Source of the DNA: JAUWCL01 sp964599375
Lineage (GTDB): Bacteria; Krumholzibacteriota; Krumholzibacteriia; Krumholzibacteriales; Krumholzibacteriaceae
Assembly: GCA_964599375.1 (NCBI GenBank)
Contig: CAZREW010000001.1
Span: 186,001 to 250,000 of the forward strand
DNA length: 64,000 nucleotides
Direction of reading: 5' to 3'
This document shows, one piece after another, positions 50,471 through 58,966 of the stretch (the first letter of the stretch is position 1; each line of letters opens with the position of its first letter). The position numbers and the translations under genes were made by a program. Below the pieces are notes generated by a model. The model searched no databases. It worked only from the letters and a program-made list of their open reading frames with translations, and was not told the origin of the DNA.

Positions 50471-51338
50471 ATATCTCCATCGCCGCCCTTACGCCGTCTC
50501 CAACGGCTATCGACGTCTGCCTGTACATCCCGTTCATGACGTCCCCGGCGAACCGAAGCCTTCCCTCTTCCGCCAGACCGTCGATCGCGTCCGCAAGGCC
50601 TGAAAGAAACGCTATCTCCCTCGGCACCCTTCCTATCGCCGCTATGACGTGGTCGGCGGTCATCCTGTCATGTGAACCGCACCCCCCCGCGCAGAGCGAC
50701 AGCGCGAATCGCCCGCCTCCGTCCCGCGAGATCTTCACGACCGAAGCGCTCTCGAGGACCGTGACCCGTTCGCTGCCGGCAACACGCCTCAGAAGGGCGG
50801 CATTGCAGCGGGGTCTCTCGCCCCTCTGCAGGATCACGATGTCGTTCCTCTTTGAGAGGGTCAGCGCGTAATCGAACGCCGCGTCCCCCGCGCCGATTAT
50901 CGCCACCGACCTGCCTGTGATGTTCCTGATCTCGCCGATCCCGTAGTCTATCGCTTCCTCCGTGCCCGGATCGTCGTACTCTACGTCGTCGAGCGGAACG
51001 GGCCTGGTGCCCGTGGCTATTATCAGCCGTGAGAAATCCGCCTCCGCCTCCGCGTGCACCCTGAAAACGCCCGCCGAGTAGTCCGCAGCGAGGACTTCCT
51101 CGGGACAGACCACGGCGCCGGTCGAATCGAGCCCCGCTGCGAAAAGGGACGCCAGGTCGGGGCCGTCTATACCCTTCGGGAACCCCGGATAGTTCTCGAC
51201 CCTTCCCGCGTTGTAGAGAAGACCGCCGGGAGTGTCTGCTTCATAGACAAACGGGCATATCTCATATCTCGCCAGCTGAAGCGCGGCGGATATCCCCGCG
51301 GGACCCGCTCCTATTATCGCTGTGTCGCTCTTCTTCAT
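50445..51338 (-). CDS. FAD/NAD(P)H oxidoreductase, thioredoxin-reductase-like without the CxxC
   Basis: 297 residues from ATG 51338 (GGAGAAGAAGC upstream). FAD site TAIIGAGPAGISAALQLARYE, RLIIATGTRP, NAD(P)H site SVAIIGAGDAAFDYALTLSKR, and the C-terminal FAGDVMNGMYRQTSIAVGDG of thioredoxin reductases. The redox CxxC between the FAD and NAD domains is not present, as in ferredoxin/flavodoxin-NADP reductases of this fold. It may supply electrons for reactivating the corrinoid protein of the same operon. It overlaps the isochorismatase-like gene by four bases. Confidence 0.85.
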   Translation of the reverse strand: MKKSDTAIIGAGPAGISAALQLARYEICPFVYEADTPGGLLYNAGRVENYPGFPKGIDGPDLASLFAAGLDSTGAVVCPEEVLAADYSAGVFRVHAEAEADFSRLIIATGTRPVPLDDVEYDDPGTEEAIDYGIGEIRNITGRSVAIIGAGDAAFDYALTLSKRNDIVILQRGERPRCNAALLRRVAGSERVTVLESASVVKISRDGGGRFALSLCAGGCGSHDRMTADHVIAAIGRVPREIAFLSGLADAIDGLAEEGRLRFAGDVMNGMYRQTSIAVGDGVRAAMEIYAGKGLDG

Positions 51339-51994
51339 GTCTGCTTCTTCTCCATCATCTCTATCAGCCCGGAACATGTGGTTATGGCCGCTGCGCCGTG
51401 CGAGAGGTTGAGCAGCGTGGAAGCATGATATTCCCTGTTGTATGCCGCGGTCCCGTCGGCGGGGATGAATACTGCGAATCCCCTGACAAACGCCGCCCGT
51501 GCCGTCGTCTCGACGCAGAGATGAGTCATCACGCCGGTGACCGCTAACTGCTCTGTACCGGTGGCGCGGATGATGCGCTCGAGATCAGTTTTATAGAACG
51601 CATCGTACTGCGTCTTGGCCACAATATCAGTAGAGAGCTCCTCGAGAATCGGCTCCAGTGCCGCCTCAGGAGACCCGGGCTCGAGGAGGTCGCCCCACCA
51701 CACCTCCATCATCCCCGCGTCGCCCGCCGTGTTCGAATGTCTTGTCGATATGACCGGCCGGCCGGCGGCGCCGAAGCGCCGGGCGAGACCGGCCAGTCCG
51801 GATACTATCGCCGGGGCGTCCGGCACGAAGGCGTGAGACTTCCCGTCGAGAAAATAAGCCTGCATGTCCAGTATCAGCAGCGCCGCTTTCGAGATGTCGA
51901 ACTCAGGCCCGCGCCTGGCGGCTTCGGGGATCAACCGTCCCGCGTTCGCTTCCAGGTCTCCCGGTGTGAGATAGTTTTCCTTCAATTCGTTCAA
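51335..51994 (-). CDS. Isochorismatase-family cysteine hydrolase
   Basis: 219 residues. The catalytic triad of the family is visible: Asp in LLILDMQAYF, Lys in IVAKTQYDAF and Cys in GVMTHLCVETTARAAFVRG. These enzymes hydrolyse isochorismate, nicotinamide, N-carbamoylsarcosine, biuret or similar amides. The place between MttB-like and TrxR-like genes suggests an amide or carbamoyl compound related to methylated amines, but this is a guess. It starts ten bases after the mttB-like stop on the same strand. Confidence 0.9.
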   Translation of the reverse strand: MNELKENYLTPGDLEANAGRLIPEAARRGPEFDISKAALLILDMQAYFLDGKSHAFVPDAPAIVSGLAGLARRFGAAGRPVISTRHSNTAGDAGMMEVWWGDLLEPGSPEAALEPILEELSTDIVAKTQYDAFYKTDLERIIRATGTEQLAVTGVMTHLCVETTARAAFVRGFAVFIPADGTAAYNREYHASTLLNLSHGAAAITTCSGLIEMMEKKQT

Positions 51995-52004
51995 CCGCTC
52001 CGCC

Positions 52005-53456
52005 TCAGACAGGAAGCCTGTCGAGCCCGTACCGTTTCGCCTCGGCTTCCATCAGCCCGGTCATATGTTCGACGATTTCCGGATCGAGCGCCTCGGGTTC
52101 GTGTTTCGCGAGGAGCTTCTCCGCTCTCTCGTGTGCCCGCTCCGCCGCGTCCTTCCTCCCTTTAGAGCGCCACTCATCGAGCGTCCCTCTCTCGATCACG
52201 GGATCTGGGAAATATGCCTCCTTGCGGAACCACTTCGTGGTGTGCGGCAGCGAGAGAAACTCCTTTTTCGCGAGCCCCGCCTCTATAAGCGGCAGCGCGA
52301 TCGGGTCGTCGCGAAGCTCTATTCCCCGTGTGAGCCTCAGGGCCATCCCGCAGATCTCGTTGTCGAGGACGAGCTTCTCGAGCGACTGGCACGACTCGAA
52401 ATCGAGCATCCCGGGGCCTGAGACGTTGTTGACGCCGGAGAGGGCGGCGACGACCGCGCCCATCGCCGTCTCCATGCCGGCCTGGTAGTCGACCGGCTTC
52501 GAATCGCTCAGCGCCATGTAGGCGTGCGTCGGTACGCAGAGGTGCTTCCCGATCTCGGCATAGGCGCCGTCGATCATCATCGTCTCGATAGCTCCCATCG
52601 GAGTCGTCCCCTTGCGCATGTCGAAGCAGGCCGGCGAGCCGCCGTATATGATCGGCGAGCCCGCGCGCGCGAGCTGATGTATCGTGATCCCGCTGAGGTT
52701 CTCGGCACAGTGCTGCGTGACAGCTCCAGCCAGGGTGACGGGCGAAGTCGCTCCCGTAAGCGGCATCGAGACGAGCTCCGCGGGGAGCCCGGTATGAGCG
52801 CAGTCGATAAGGGCCTGGCAGGTCAGGTCGCTCCACATCAGGGGAGGCGAAGGGCAGCAGTCGAATATGGCGATGGGCTTCTCCATCAGCGTTTCCGCGT
52901 CGCCCGAGACGGCGGCGAGCATCTCGTGCATCACCTTGAACGCCTCGACCTTGAAGGTCCCGGTCACGATCGGCTTCGCCGAGTTCTGCAGGCCGAGGAA
53001 GACTCTGTACCTGTCAGCTATCTCCTCGGGGACGTCGCCCGGGATCAGCCCGGTGCTCTGTGCAGCGTAGTTCGGCAGGGCATCGGTGAGGCGCACGTAC
53101 TTTATCACGTCGGCCGTTACAGGTATCCGCGCATCATTGATCGCAGGGTCGAAGATCCGAAGCGCCGCCGAGCCCGGGTTGAAGTGGATCCTGTCCCCGC
53201 CCAGGTCCATCGCGACTTCCCCACGGCGGTCGTAGACGAGTATCCTCGAGGGCGCGGTCTCAAGCGCCTTTTCGACGACCGCCGACGGTATCATCACGCG
53301 ACCGCCTTTTACCCTGGCCCCTGCGCCGGCCAGCAGCTCTGTCGCCTCGTCGTTCTCGACGAAGACGCCTATCTTTTCGAGGATCTCCATCGCTTCAGCG
53401 ATGATCTTCTTTCTCGTCTTTTCGTCGAACCATGTAACGCGCGGGGTCATGCCCAT
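52005..53456 (-). CDS. MttB-family methyltransferase (non-pyrrolysine)
   Basis: 483 residues, full length for the COG5598/MttB family (TIM barrel). Visible blocks: LEKIGVFVENDEATELLAGAGA, VRLTDALPNYAAQSTGLIPGDVPEE, SGVNNVSGPGMLDFESCQSLE and MHP-type ends. There is no in-frame TAG, so it lacks the pyrrolysine of true trimethylamine methyltransferase. Members without it demethylate quaternary amines such as glycine betaine, proline betaine or carnitine and methylate a cognate corrinoid protein. Encoded downstream of the corrinoid protein, homocysteine methyltransferase and activation-domain genes. AAGGAG precedes the ATG. Confidence 0.9.
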   Translation of the reverse strand: MGMTPRVTWFDEKTRKKIIAEAMEILEKIGVFVENDEATELLAGAGARVKGGRVMIPSAVVEKALETAPSRILVYDRRGEVAMDLGGDRIHFNPGSAALRIFDPAINDARIPVTADVIKYVRLTDALPNYAAQSTGLIPGDVPEEIADRYRVFLGLQNSAKPIVTGTFKVEAFKVMHEMLAAVSGDAETLMEKPIAIFDCCPSPPLMWSDLTCQALIDCAHTGLPAELVSMPLTGATSPVTLAGAVTQHCAENLSGITIHQLARAGSPIIYGGSPACFDMRKGTTPMGAIETMMIDGAYAEIGKHLCVPTHAYMALSDSKPVDYQAGMETAMGAVVAALSGVNNVSGPGMLDFESCQSLEKLVLDNEICGMALRLTRGIELRDDPIALPLIEAGLAKKEFLSLPHTTKWFRKEAYFPDPVIERGTLDEWRSKGRKDAAERAHERAEKLLAKHEPEALDPEIVEHMTGLMEAEAKRYGLDRLPV

Positions 53457-53542
53457 CTCGCCAGCTCCTTCCGTACCGTTGCCGTTCTAGTCCGGATTGC
53501 CGTCTTGTCATCGTCCAATATCAGGGGTCCGCATAATTCTTT

Positions 53543-54226
53543 CTATTCCAGTAACCTGTATGGGCAGGTCTCCATATCGCAGTTCCTGCAGGAACTCTCG
53601 CTCCGGAGCCTGACCGGTTCTTCGGCGATGTGGACGGCGAACGAGACCGACTTGCGGGGGACCATCATGCTGCTCGCGGTGAGCTTCACGCCGATCCTTC
53701 CGGCCGGGACAAGCTCGAAGAGCGCCCTCTGCTCGCTTACGTCCCAGTCGCCGTACCCCGGACTGGCCCTGCACGAGGTCCTTAGCCCATCCGCGGCGGC
53801 CATCTCGTCTATCCTGTCGTTCGCGTAGCGGGCGGTCGCCTCGGCGGCGGCCGATCCTATCGCGTCGAGGACGATGGCGGCGAGCATGTCGCCCTCTTTC
53901 GTCAACGCAGTCACTCTCTTTTCGAGGGCAGGCCCTATAGTGCATACGCAGAAGGCGACCATCTCGAGATCCGTGAACATGTCCGATCCGGGCAGGTCGG
54001 CCCCGGCCGCGGTGACGTATATCGCCTTCGGCTCCATAAGGCTTCTTGATTCCTCGAGCGCGGAGTCTAGAGCGGCCGATATCTTCCCGGCAGCGTCGCT
54101 GGCCGGCGAATCGACCCCCGGACCTGTCCCCGTGCCGGTCCCTCCTCCGTTTTTCCTTCCCAGGAGTCTCGACAGCTCGGCGCGGTCGGGCTCGATCTCA
54201 AATCCCTCGAGGATCACAGGTTCCAT
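53543..54226 (-). CDS. MetH activation-domain-like protein with C-terminal cysteine cluster
   Basis: 227 residues. Resembles the SAM-binding reactivation domain of cobalamin-dependent methionine synthase as a stand-alone protein: FCVCTIGPALEKRVTAL, DAIGSAAAEATARYAND, and TSCRASPGYGDWDVSEQ with the R-x-S-x-G-Y motif. The C-terminus ends with CRNCDMETCPYR, a possible iron-sulfur site that MetH lacks but stand-alone forms often have. A Gly/Pro linker (GTGTGTGPG) follows the first 45 residues. Role inferred: reductive methylation of oxidised cob(II)alamin on the corrinoid protein. It follows the homocysteine methyltransferase gene by ten bases. Confidence 0.88.
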   Translation of the reverse strand: MEPVILEGFEIEPDRAELSRLLGRKNGGGTGTGTGPGVDSPASDAAGKISAALDSALEESRSLMEPKAIYVTAAGADLPGSDMFTDLEMVAFCVCTIGPALEKRVTALTKEGDMLAAIVLDAIGSAAAEATARYANDRIDEMAAADGLRTSCRASPGYGDWDVSEQRALFELVPAGRIGVKLTASSMMVPRKSVSFAVHIAEEPVRLRSESSCRNCDMETCPYRLLE

Positions 54227-54236
54227 CTTCAGGTCT

Positions 54237-55133
54237 TCACATCCTGTCCAGTCGGCGCCTCACGGCCCTTATGAAATCCGGCGTGGTCCCGCAGCACCCG
54301 CCGACGGCGTCGGCGCCCGCCTCCACCATCTTCATCAGGTCGCCGGCGAATTCCTCCGGATCCTGCCTGTAGACGGCACACCCGTCTTTGAACTCAGGCA
54401 GGCCGGCGTTCGGCTGGAAGAGAAGGGGGGCATCTGTCAGGGAGCGCATCTCCACAGCAAGGTCTATCATCTCGCCGCTCGTTATCGAGCAGTTAGCGCC
54501 GATGACATCCGTACCCTCTGCTATCAGTACCTCAGCCGCTTTCGCCGGCGTATCGCCCACTATCGTAAAATATCCCTTTTTCTTGCGGTCCATCGTCAAT
54601 TCGCAGACGACCGGCCTGTCCGAGACCTCCCTTACGGCCCGCACAGCCTCCACCGCCTCCCGGATATCGTACATCGTCTCGATCAGGAAAAGGTCCACGC
54701 CGCCCTTCTCGAGGGCAGCGGCCTGTTCCCTGAACGCCTCCCTTGCCCGGTCCGCCGTAAGGAGCCCCATCGGGGGGAAGAATTCTCCGGTCGGGCCGAT
54801 GTCGCCCGCGAGGAACCGGCCCCCCACGATGAACTCGTCGAGCGCCCGCCTCGCCACCTCGGCCGCCATTATGTTGAGCTCCGCCGTGTCGGGAGCGCCG
54901 CCGCGGCATGAGGATGCGAGCTTGATCGAGGTCGCGCCGAAGGTGTTCGTCTGAATGACGTCCGCGCCGGCCTCGAGATATCTCGTGTGAATATCGGCAA
55001 GGAGGTCGGGGCGCGTGAGGCTCCACTCGTCGGGCGCCTCCCCCTCACCGAGCCCGGCAGCTATCAGCATACTGCCCATGCCGCCATCGAAAAGCAGCAC
55101 CTTCTCCTTAAGCGTATCGAGAAATCCGCTCAT
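54237..55133 (-). CDS. Homocysteine S-methyltransferase-type protein (MetH N-terminal module)
   Basis: 298 residues. VLLFDGGMGSMLIAAGL, DVIQTNTFGATSIKLAS, FLAGDIGPTGEFFPP, VDLFLIETMYDIREAV and the zinc-binding VGGCCGTTPDFIRAV of the Pfam S-methyl_trans family are all present, together with the first zinc Cys in GANCSITS. It transfers a methyl group from methyl-cob(III)alamin or another donor to homocysteine. As a stand-alone version of the first MetH module it needs a corrinoid partner, and one is encoded 31 bases upstream. Confidence 0.92.
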   Translation of the reverse strand: MSGFLDTLKEKVLLFDGGMGSMLIAAGLGEGEAPDEWSLTRPDLLADIHTRYLEAGADVIQTNTFGATSIKLASSCRGGAPDTAELNIMAAEVARRALDEFIVGGRFLAGDIGPTGEFFPPMGLLTADRAREAFREQAAALEKGGVDLFLIETMYDIREAVEAVRAVREVSDRPVVCELTMDRKKKGYFTIVGDTPAKAAEVLIAEGTDVIGANCSITSGEMIDLAVEMRSLTDAPLLFQPNAGLPEFKDGCAVYRQDPEEFAGDLMKMVEAGADAVGGCCGTTPDFIRAVRRRLDRM

Positions 55134-55164
55134 TTCCCCTCCAGCTCTTTTCCCGGCCCCTCGG

Positions 55165-55806
55165 TCAGCCGGCCTTTCCCTTCGCCAGCGCCACCGCCGC
55201 TACCGCGTCTCCGGCATATCCGTCGGCGCCTATCTCGGAGGCCCACTCGGCGCTGCACGGCGCGCCCCCGACCATTACCTTCACCTCGCTCCGGAGCGAC
55301 TTCGCCTTGAGCTGCTCGATGACCTTCCGCTGCCCCGGCATCGTCGTGGTAAGAAGCGCTGATACGGCTATCCAGTCGGCGCCTTTATCTGCGGCGGTCT
55401 CGACGAACTTCGCCACCGGCACGTCGGCGCCGAGATCGGTCACCTCGAATCCGTTCGCGGAGAGCATCGTCGCGACGAGCGTCTTCCCGATATCGTGTAT
55501 GTCTCCCTCGATAGTGCCGATCACGACATGGCCGAGGCTGTCCTTTCCGCCCTTGCCCCCCTCGAGGGAGGGCTGGAGGACATCCATGGCCTTTTTCATC
55601 GCATCGGCTCCGATCACGAGCTCGGGGAGAAAGAGCTCTCCCTCTTCCCAGAGCCTGCCGACCTCCCGAATCCCCTCGACAAAGCCCTTCTCGATCACCT
55701 CTAGGACGTCCATCTTCTTCTCGAGGGTCAGCCTGGCGAGCGCCTCGGATCTCTCGGCATCGCCATCGATGATCGCCTGCCTGCAGTTGTCCAGGTGTTC
55801 CTTCAT
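55165..55806 (-). CDS. Corrinoid-binding methyl-carrier protein (MtbC/MttC-like)
   Basis: 213 residues. The N-terminal helical cap (DGDAERSEALARLTLEKKM, FLPELVIGADAMKKAMDVL) is followed by the Rossmann B12 domain with the DxHxxG cobalt-ligand motif GDIHDIGKTLVATML, then LGADVPVAKFVETA, SALLTTTMPGQ and MVGGAPCSAEWASEIGADGYA. It carries the methyl group as methylcobamide between the MttB-like donor enzyme and the homocysteine acceptor enzyme. First gene of the minus-strand series. Confidence 0.95.
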   Translation of the reverse strand: MKEHLDNCRQAIIDGDAERSEALARLTLEKKMDVLEVIEKGFVEGIREVGRLWEEGELFLPELVIGADAMKKAMDVLQPSLEGGKGGKDSLGHVVIGTIEGDIHDIGKTLVATMLSANGFEVTDLGADVPVAKFVETAADKGADWIAVSALLTTTMPGQRKVIEQLKAKSLRSEVKVMVGGAPCSAEWASEIGADGYAGDAVAAVALAKGKAG

Positions 55807-56118
55807 CCGGGATCCTCCATCCTTGTTTTCTTCATACCCGGTGTCTGGCCCGGGTTCAGGTCATCTGCTTCAGGTATCAGCGCAGATTTTGGAGTATATC
55901 AGATCCGACCTGATTACAGTCAATAAAATGGCGCCGCCGCCGGGCAGTGCCAGTAAAAAGGGAAAGCCCGGGGCATATACTCACTCCGGGCTCCCGGCGA
56001 CGATACTGCAGGGGGTGCGGCCGGGCACCCCGGTTATCTCCTCAGAAAACCTTACCCCCTTGAAGGCCGACCAGACTCTTCGGAGGTGGCGCCCGGCCAA
56101 AAGTCAGTTCGCCGCAAA
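55807..56118 (-). other. Intergenic region with terminator and hairpin
   Basis: 312 bases without a gene between the M49 peptidase gene and the corrinoid operon. It contains the terminator below and a second perfect stem GGGGTGC / GCACCCC at 56012-56031. No clear promoter pair was found for the corrinoid operon. Confidence 0.5.
55955..55992 (-). terminator. Intrinsic terminator of the M49 peptidase gene
   Basis: On the minus strand AGCCCGG (14-base loop) CCGGGCT is followed by TTCCC and TTTTT. Confidence 0.6.
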
Positions 56119-57801
56119 CTATTCTTCTATTTCGAACTCCGGGACGATGTCGACAGGCAGACGCGCCATCCTGATCTTGAGCAGCGATGCCTCCACGTCG
56201 GCATCCATCTTCCCGTATCTGTCGAGAAGGCCGATTGCCGCGTCATAATCGCCAAGGGCCTGTATCATCAGTATCGTGGCCGAGAGATCTTTCACGGCAG
56301 GGCGCATCTTCTCCGTATCAACGGACCAGGTCCCGCTCCCGCTATCATAGAAGTAGACCCCGTTCTCTCTTAAGTAGTTGAAGATGACCATGTTCGCCCT
56401 TCCATGCGCGGACTCGGCGCCGAAACGGACGGAGCGGAAGAACCCGGCGAGAAAAGTGACCGCCACGTCCTTTTCGAGCTCGCGGTCGAAGAACCCCTCA
56501 TTGATAAGATAATAGATGTTATACTCGCCCACAATATCCGCTTTCGCTTCCTCGAGGGAAGAATGAGCCTCTTTCAGGGCCTTCTGCGCGGTCGTCTCCG
56601 TGCCATCGGCCAGGATTATCCTGCCGGGTCCGAGGCCGTGCGAGAACTCATGCAGCAATATGTGGTTGTAGTAAGCGACGAACGTCACGTTCTGCAGCTG
56701 GTCCTTGTCGATCAGCAGCCTGGCTATCGGCATCAGTATCTTATCGAACTTCGCGTGAATGACGTTGCGCAGCAGGACCTTCTTGCTTCCCTTCGCCTCC
56801 TGTACCCTCTCGTCGTTGGGAAGGTTGAAGGCGAGGGTCTGCACTCCGGCCTTGGTGTCGCCGGCGGTGAAGACCTCGTCGACTACCGAGATCGGGGATT
56901 CGCTGCCGCGGCTGAGGTTCTTGTGTTCGTCGGGAATGGGAAGGTTCTTCTCCATCTTTTCGAGATACCCCTTCAGCCCATCGAGCCTGATGCTCTCCAT
57001 CGGGTCGCGGATGCATACGAAGGCCTCGAACGACGCCTTGTAGTTGAAAAGATTGTCTTCGTATACCTCGTATGGGCCGATCGTAACGTCGATGACGTTG
57101 TCTTTGACGTCCATCCAGTCCATGTCGCTCTGGAAGTAGTCGTTGGTGGCGAAGGCGGCGGCACGCGAGCGCAGGAACTTCGCCAGAGACTCGTTGGCCG
57201 TCAGGTCGGCGGCCTTCCGCAGGTATCCGGCCGCCCTGTCGAGCAGTTCCTTGTATTCTATCGAATACGGGACAGCCACGAGCTGGTCATCTTCGTTTCC
57301 GCGCCTTATCACCGTGTACGGCCCTTCGAAAGCATCGCGGTCCCCGGGATGATCCACGATCCAGCCCTCGAACTCCTCCTTCGTCATGTCGGTGGGATAG
57401 AATTCCGCCCCGTCCGGCTTGGAAAAATCTGTGATGAATGGCTTGTTATCGTCTATCCGGTCCCACGGGCCGAAATTGATGTCGAAGAACTTCAGCTCTC
57501 TCGTCCAGCCCTTTGTGACCAGCTCGTTGCGGAGCTCGACGTTCCCCTTCCAGACCTGCCTGAGGAAGATCTCGTCCATGACTTTTGCCGCCCTGTATAT
57601 GTTCTCCAGGGCGGCTGTCTCGTTCTTGTCAAGCAGCTCCCAGGGGACCGGGATCTTCACCGGCGCGTACTCGGCGAGCCTCTGTTCGATCGTCTTCTCC
57701 CACTCTTCCTGTGCGGACACGGCATCTCCTCCCACGGCTGTGACAGCCAGCATCACCAGCGCAACGGTCACGGCCGAGGCCATCGAAAAACTCTTTCTCA
57801 T
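56119..57801 (-). CDS. Dipeptidyl-peptidase III-like (M49) zinc peptidase, exported
   Basis: 560 residues from ATG 57801 with GGGAGGAAGG upstream and a signal peptide (MRKSFSMASAVTVALVMLAV). A longer start at 57927 has no ribosome binding site. The zinc motif HEFSHG (H384, E385, H388) and the later EEAKADIVG with the third ligand are those of family M49, where eukaryotic members read HELLGH and the Caldithrix enzyme has a shorter HEXXH. Tyr-rich helical domains surround it. The cleavage products are expected to be dipeptides from peptide N-termini in the periplasm. It is divergent from the 58012 lipoprotein gene. Confidence 0.82.
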   Translation of the reverse strand: MRKSFSMASAVTVALVMLAVTAVGGDAVSAQEEWEKTIEQRLAEYAPVKIPVPWELLDKNETAALENIYRAAKVMDEIFLRQVWKGNVELRNELVTKGWTRELKFFDINFGPWDRIDDNKPFITDFSKPDGAEFYPTDMTKEEFEGWIVDHPGDRDAFEGPYTVIRRGNEDDQLVAVPYSIEYKELLDRAAGYLRKAADLTANESLAKFLRSRAAAFATNDYFQSDMDWMDVKDNVIDVTIGPYEVYEDNLFNYKASFEAFVCIRDPMESIRLDGLKGYLEKMEKNLPIPDEHKNLSRGSESPISVVDEVFTAGDTKAGVQTLAFNLPNDERVQEAKGSKKVLLRNVIHAKFDKILMPIARLLIDKDQLQNVTFVAYYNHILLHEFSHGLGPGRIILADGTETTAQKALKEAHSSLEEAKADIVGEYNIYYLINEGFFDRELEKDVAVTFLAGFFRSVRFGAESAHGRANMVIFNYLRENGVYFYDSGSGTWSVDTEKMRPAVKDLSATILMIQALGDYDAAIGLLDRYGKMDADVEASLLKIRMARLPVDIVPEFEIEE

Positions 57802-57910
57802 ACCTTCCTCCCAGGTAAAAGACAGGATATTGAACACCGGAAGCCGGAGGATTATCTCAGAAAGAAGACTTTTTATCAAGGATGGCTTGGGGAGGACCGG
57901 GATCAAGGCG

Positions 57911-57939
57911 TTGACATCTCCGATCAAGTCGATTACACT
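57911..57939 (+). promoter_or_regulatory. Promoter of the 58012 lipoprotein gene
   Basis: Perfect TTGACA (57911-57916), 17 bases, TACACT (57934-57939). Confidence 0.55.
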
Positions 57940-58011
57940 TTCTGTAGAAATATTGCTATCGCTTTAACCCCTGCAGGTTAAATCCAATTCCTTTTCAGAG
58001 GGAGGAACGCG

Positions 58012-58824
58012 ATGAATCGCAGGATTCTCGCCGCGGGGTTTGCGGCGATAGCTTTCTTTTTTGTCGGATGCGGCGAAGAAAGCGATTGCGATATCCAGTG
58101 TCCGCTGGATGGCCCCGCTGTTTCGAAGGCGATCGATGTACTTGTCCTTTCCGCGGTGTACTACCCGGAGATAGCTCTTCTGCCCGCCGGGCCTGTGGAG
58201 GATACCGGGATCCTGCCGTCCGGGTCGGACATCGATGACTTCTCCTTGCTAGATGCTGAATGGAACCTCGTCGTGCCAGATCCGGGATTTCTTCAGTGCT
58301 ACGATGCTATCCTCGTCTGTACCGATACGGGGCCGCACGATGATCAAAGCCTTCAGGCATTCGATTCCATCGGGGGCCTGCTGGCCGATTACGTGGACGG
58401 CGGCGGCGGGCTTGTGATATGCCAGTTTTCGTTCAGCCCTGGTTGGGCGGGGATCCGGGGAAGACTCCAATCTCCCGGATACTCTCCATTGATCTCCGGG
58501 CCAGTCGAATTCGGCCGGCGTGATGACAGATCGATCGTCATGAGCTCTATCGAATTCCCGCTGCACCCGGTGTTCTACGGGATCGCGGTCGATGAACTCC
58601 TGCTGCCGGGAGATATCAACCTCGGGTTCCCCGGCCTGGACGACTCAGCGATACTTCTCGCCATGGACGACCAGGGCACGAACGCGATAGCAATCAATGC
58701 CGGCGGCTCCATCATCGGCTTGAATATGTACCTGAAGGCCTTCGCGTTTCCCGACGACTATCAGGAAGCAGTGAAACTCGCGGCGAACTCGATCCGGTAT
58801 GTCTCCGGTATCGATGGGGATTGA
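58012..58824 (+). CDS. Lipoprotein with glutamine-amidotransferase-like fold, unknown function
   Basis: 270 residues with a lipoprotein signal (MNRRILAAGFAAIAFFFVGC) and GGGAGGAAC before the ATG. The mature part has a class-I-amidotransferase/ThuA-like layout: IDVLVLSAVYYPE, YDAILVCTD, a glycine-rich strand LLADYVDGGGGLVICQ and a closing SIIGLNMYLKAF. No nucleophilic Cys-His pair is evident, so it is probably a binding rather than a catalytic domain. It is followed by the M20 peptidase gene. Confidence 0.65.
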   Translation: MNRRILAAGFAAIAFFFVGCGEESDCDIQCPLDGPAVSKAIDVLVLSAVYYPEIALLPAGPVEDTGILPSGSDIDDFSLLDAEWNLVVPDPGFLQCYDAILVCTDTGPHDDQSLQAFDSIGGLLADYVDGGGGLVICQFSFSPGWAGIRGRLQSPGYSPLISGPVEFGRRDDRSIVMSSIEFPLHPVFYGIAVDELLLPGDINLGFPGLDDSAILLAMDDQGTNAIAINAGGSIIGLNMYLKAFAFPDDYQEAVKLAANSIRYVSGIDGD

Positions 58825-58966
58825 GTCCCGCAGGAAAACTATCTCTCCTTCGGCGCCGGGGTCCCCGTCATGTATCGCCGCTTCCTGATTCGCCTTGACC
58901 ATGCCTCCCGGCTGGTGATAGCGTGGACCGGTCCGCAATACGACCTGAAAACGAAAGGGACATGGT

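Noticed and set aside
52005..53456. True trimethylamine methyltransferase with pyrrolysine
   Set aside because: The frame has no internal TAG; length is complete without it.
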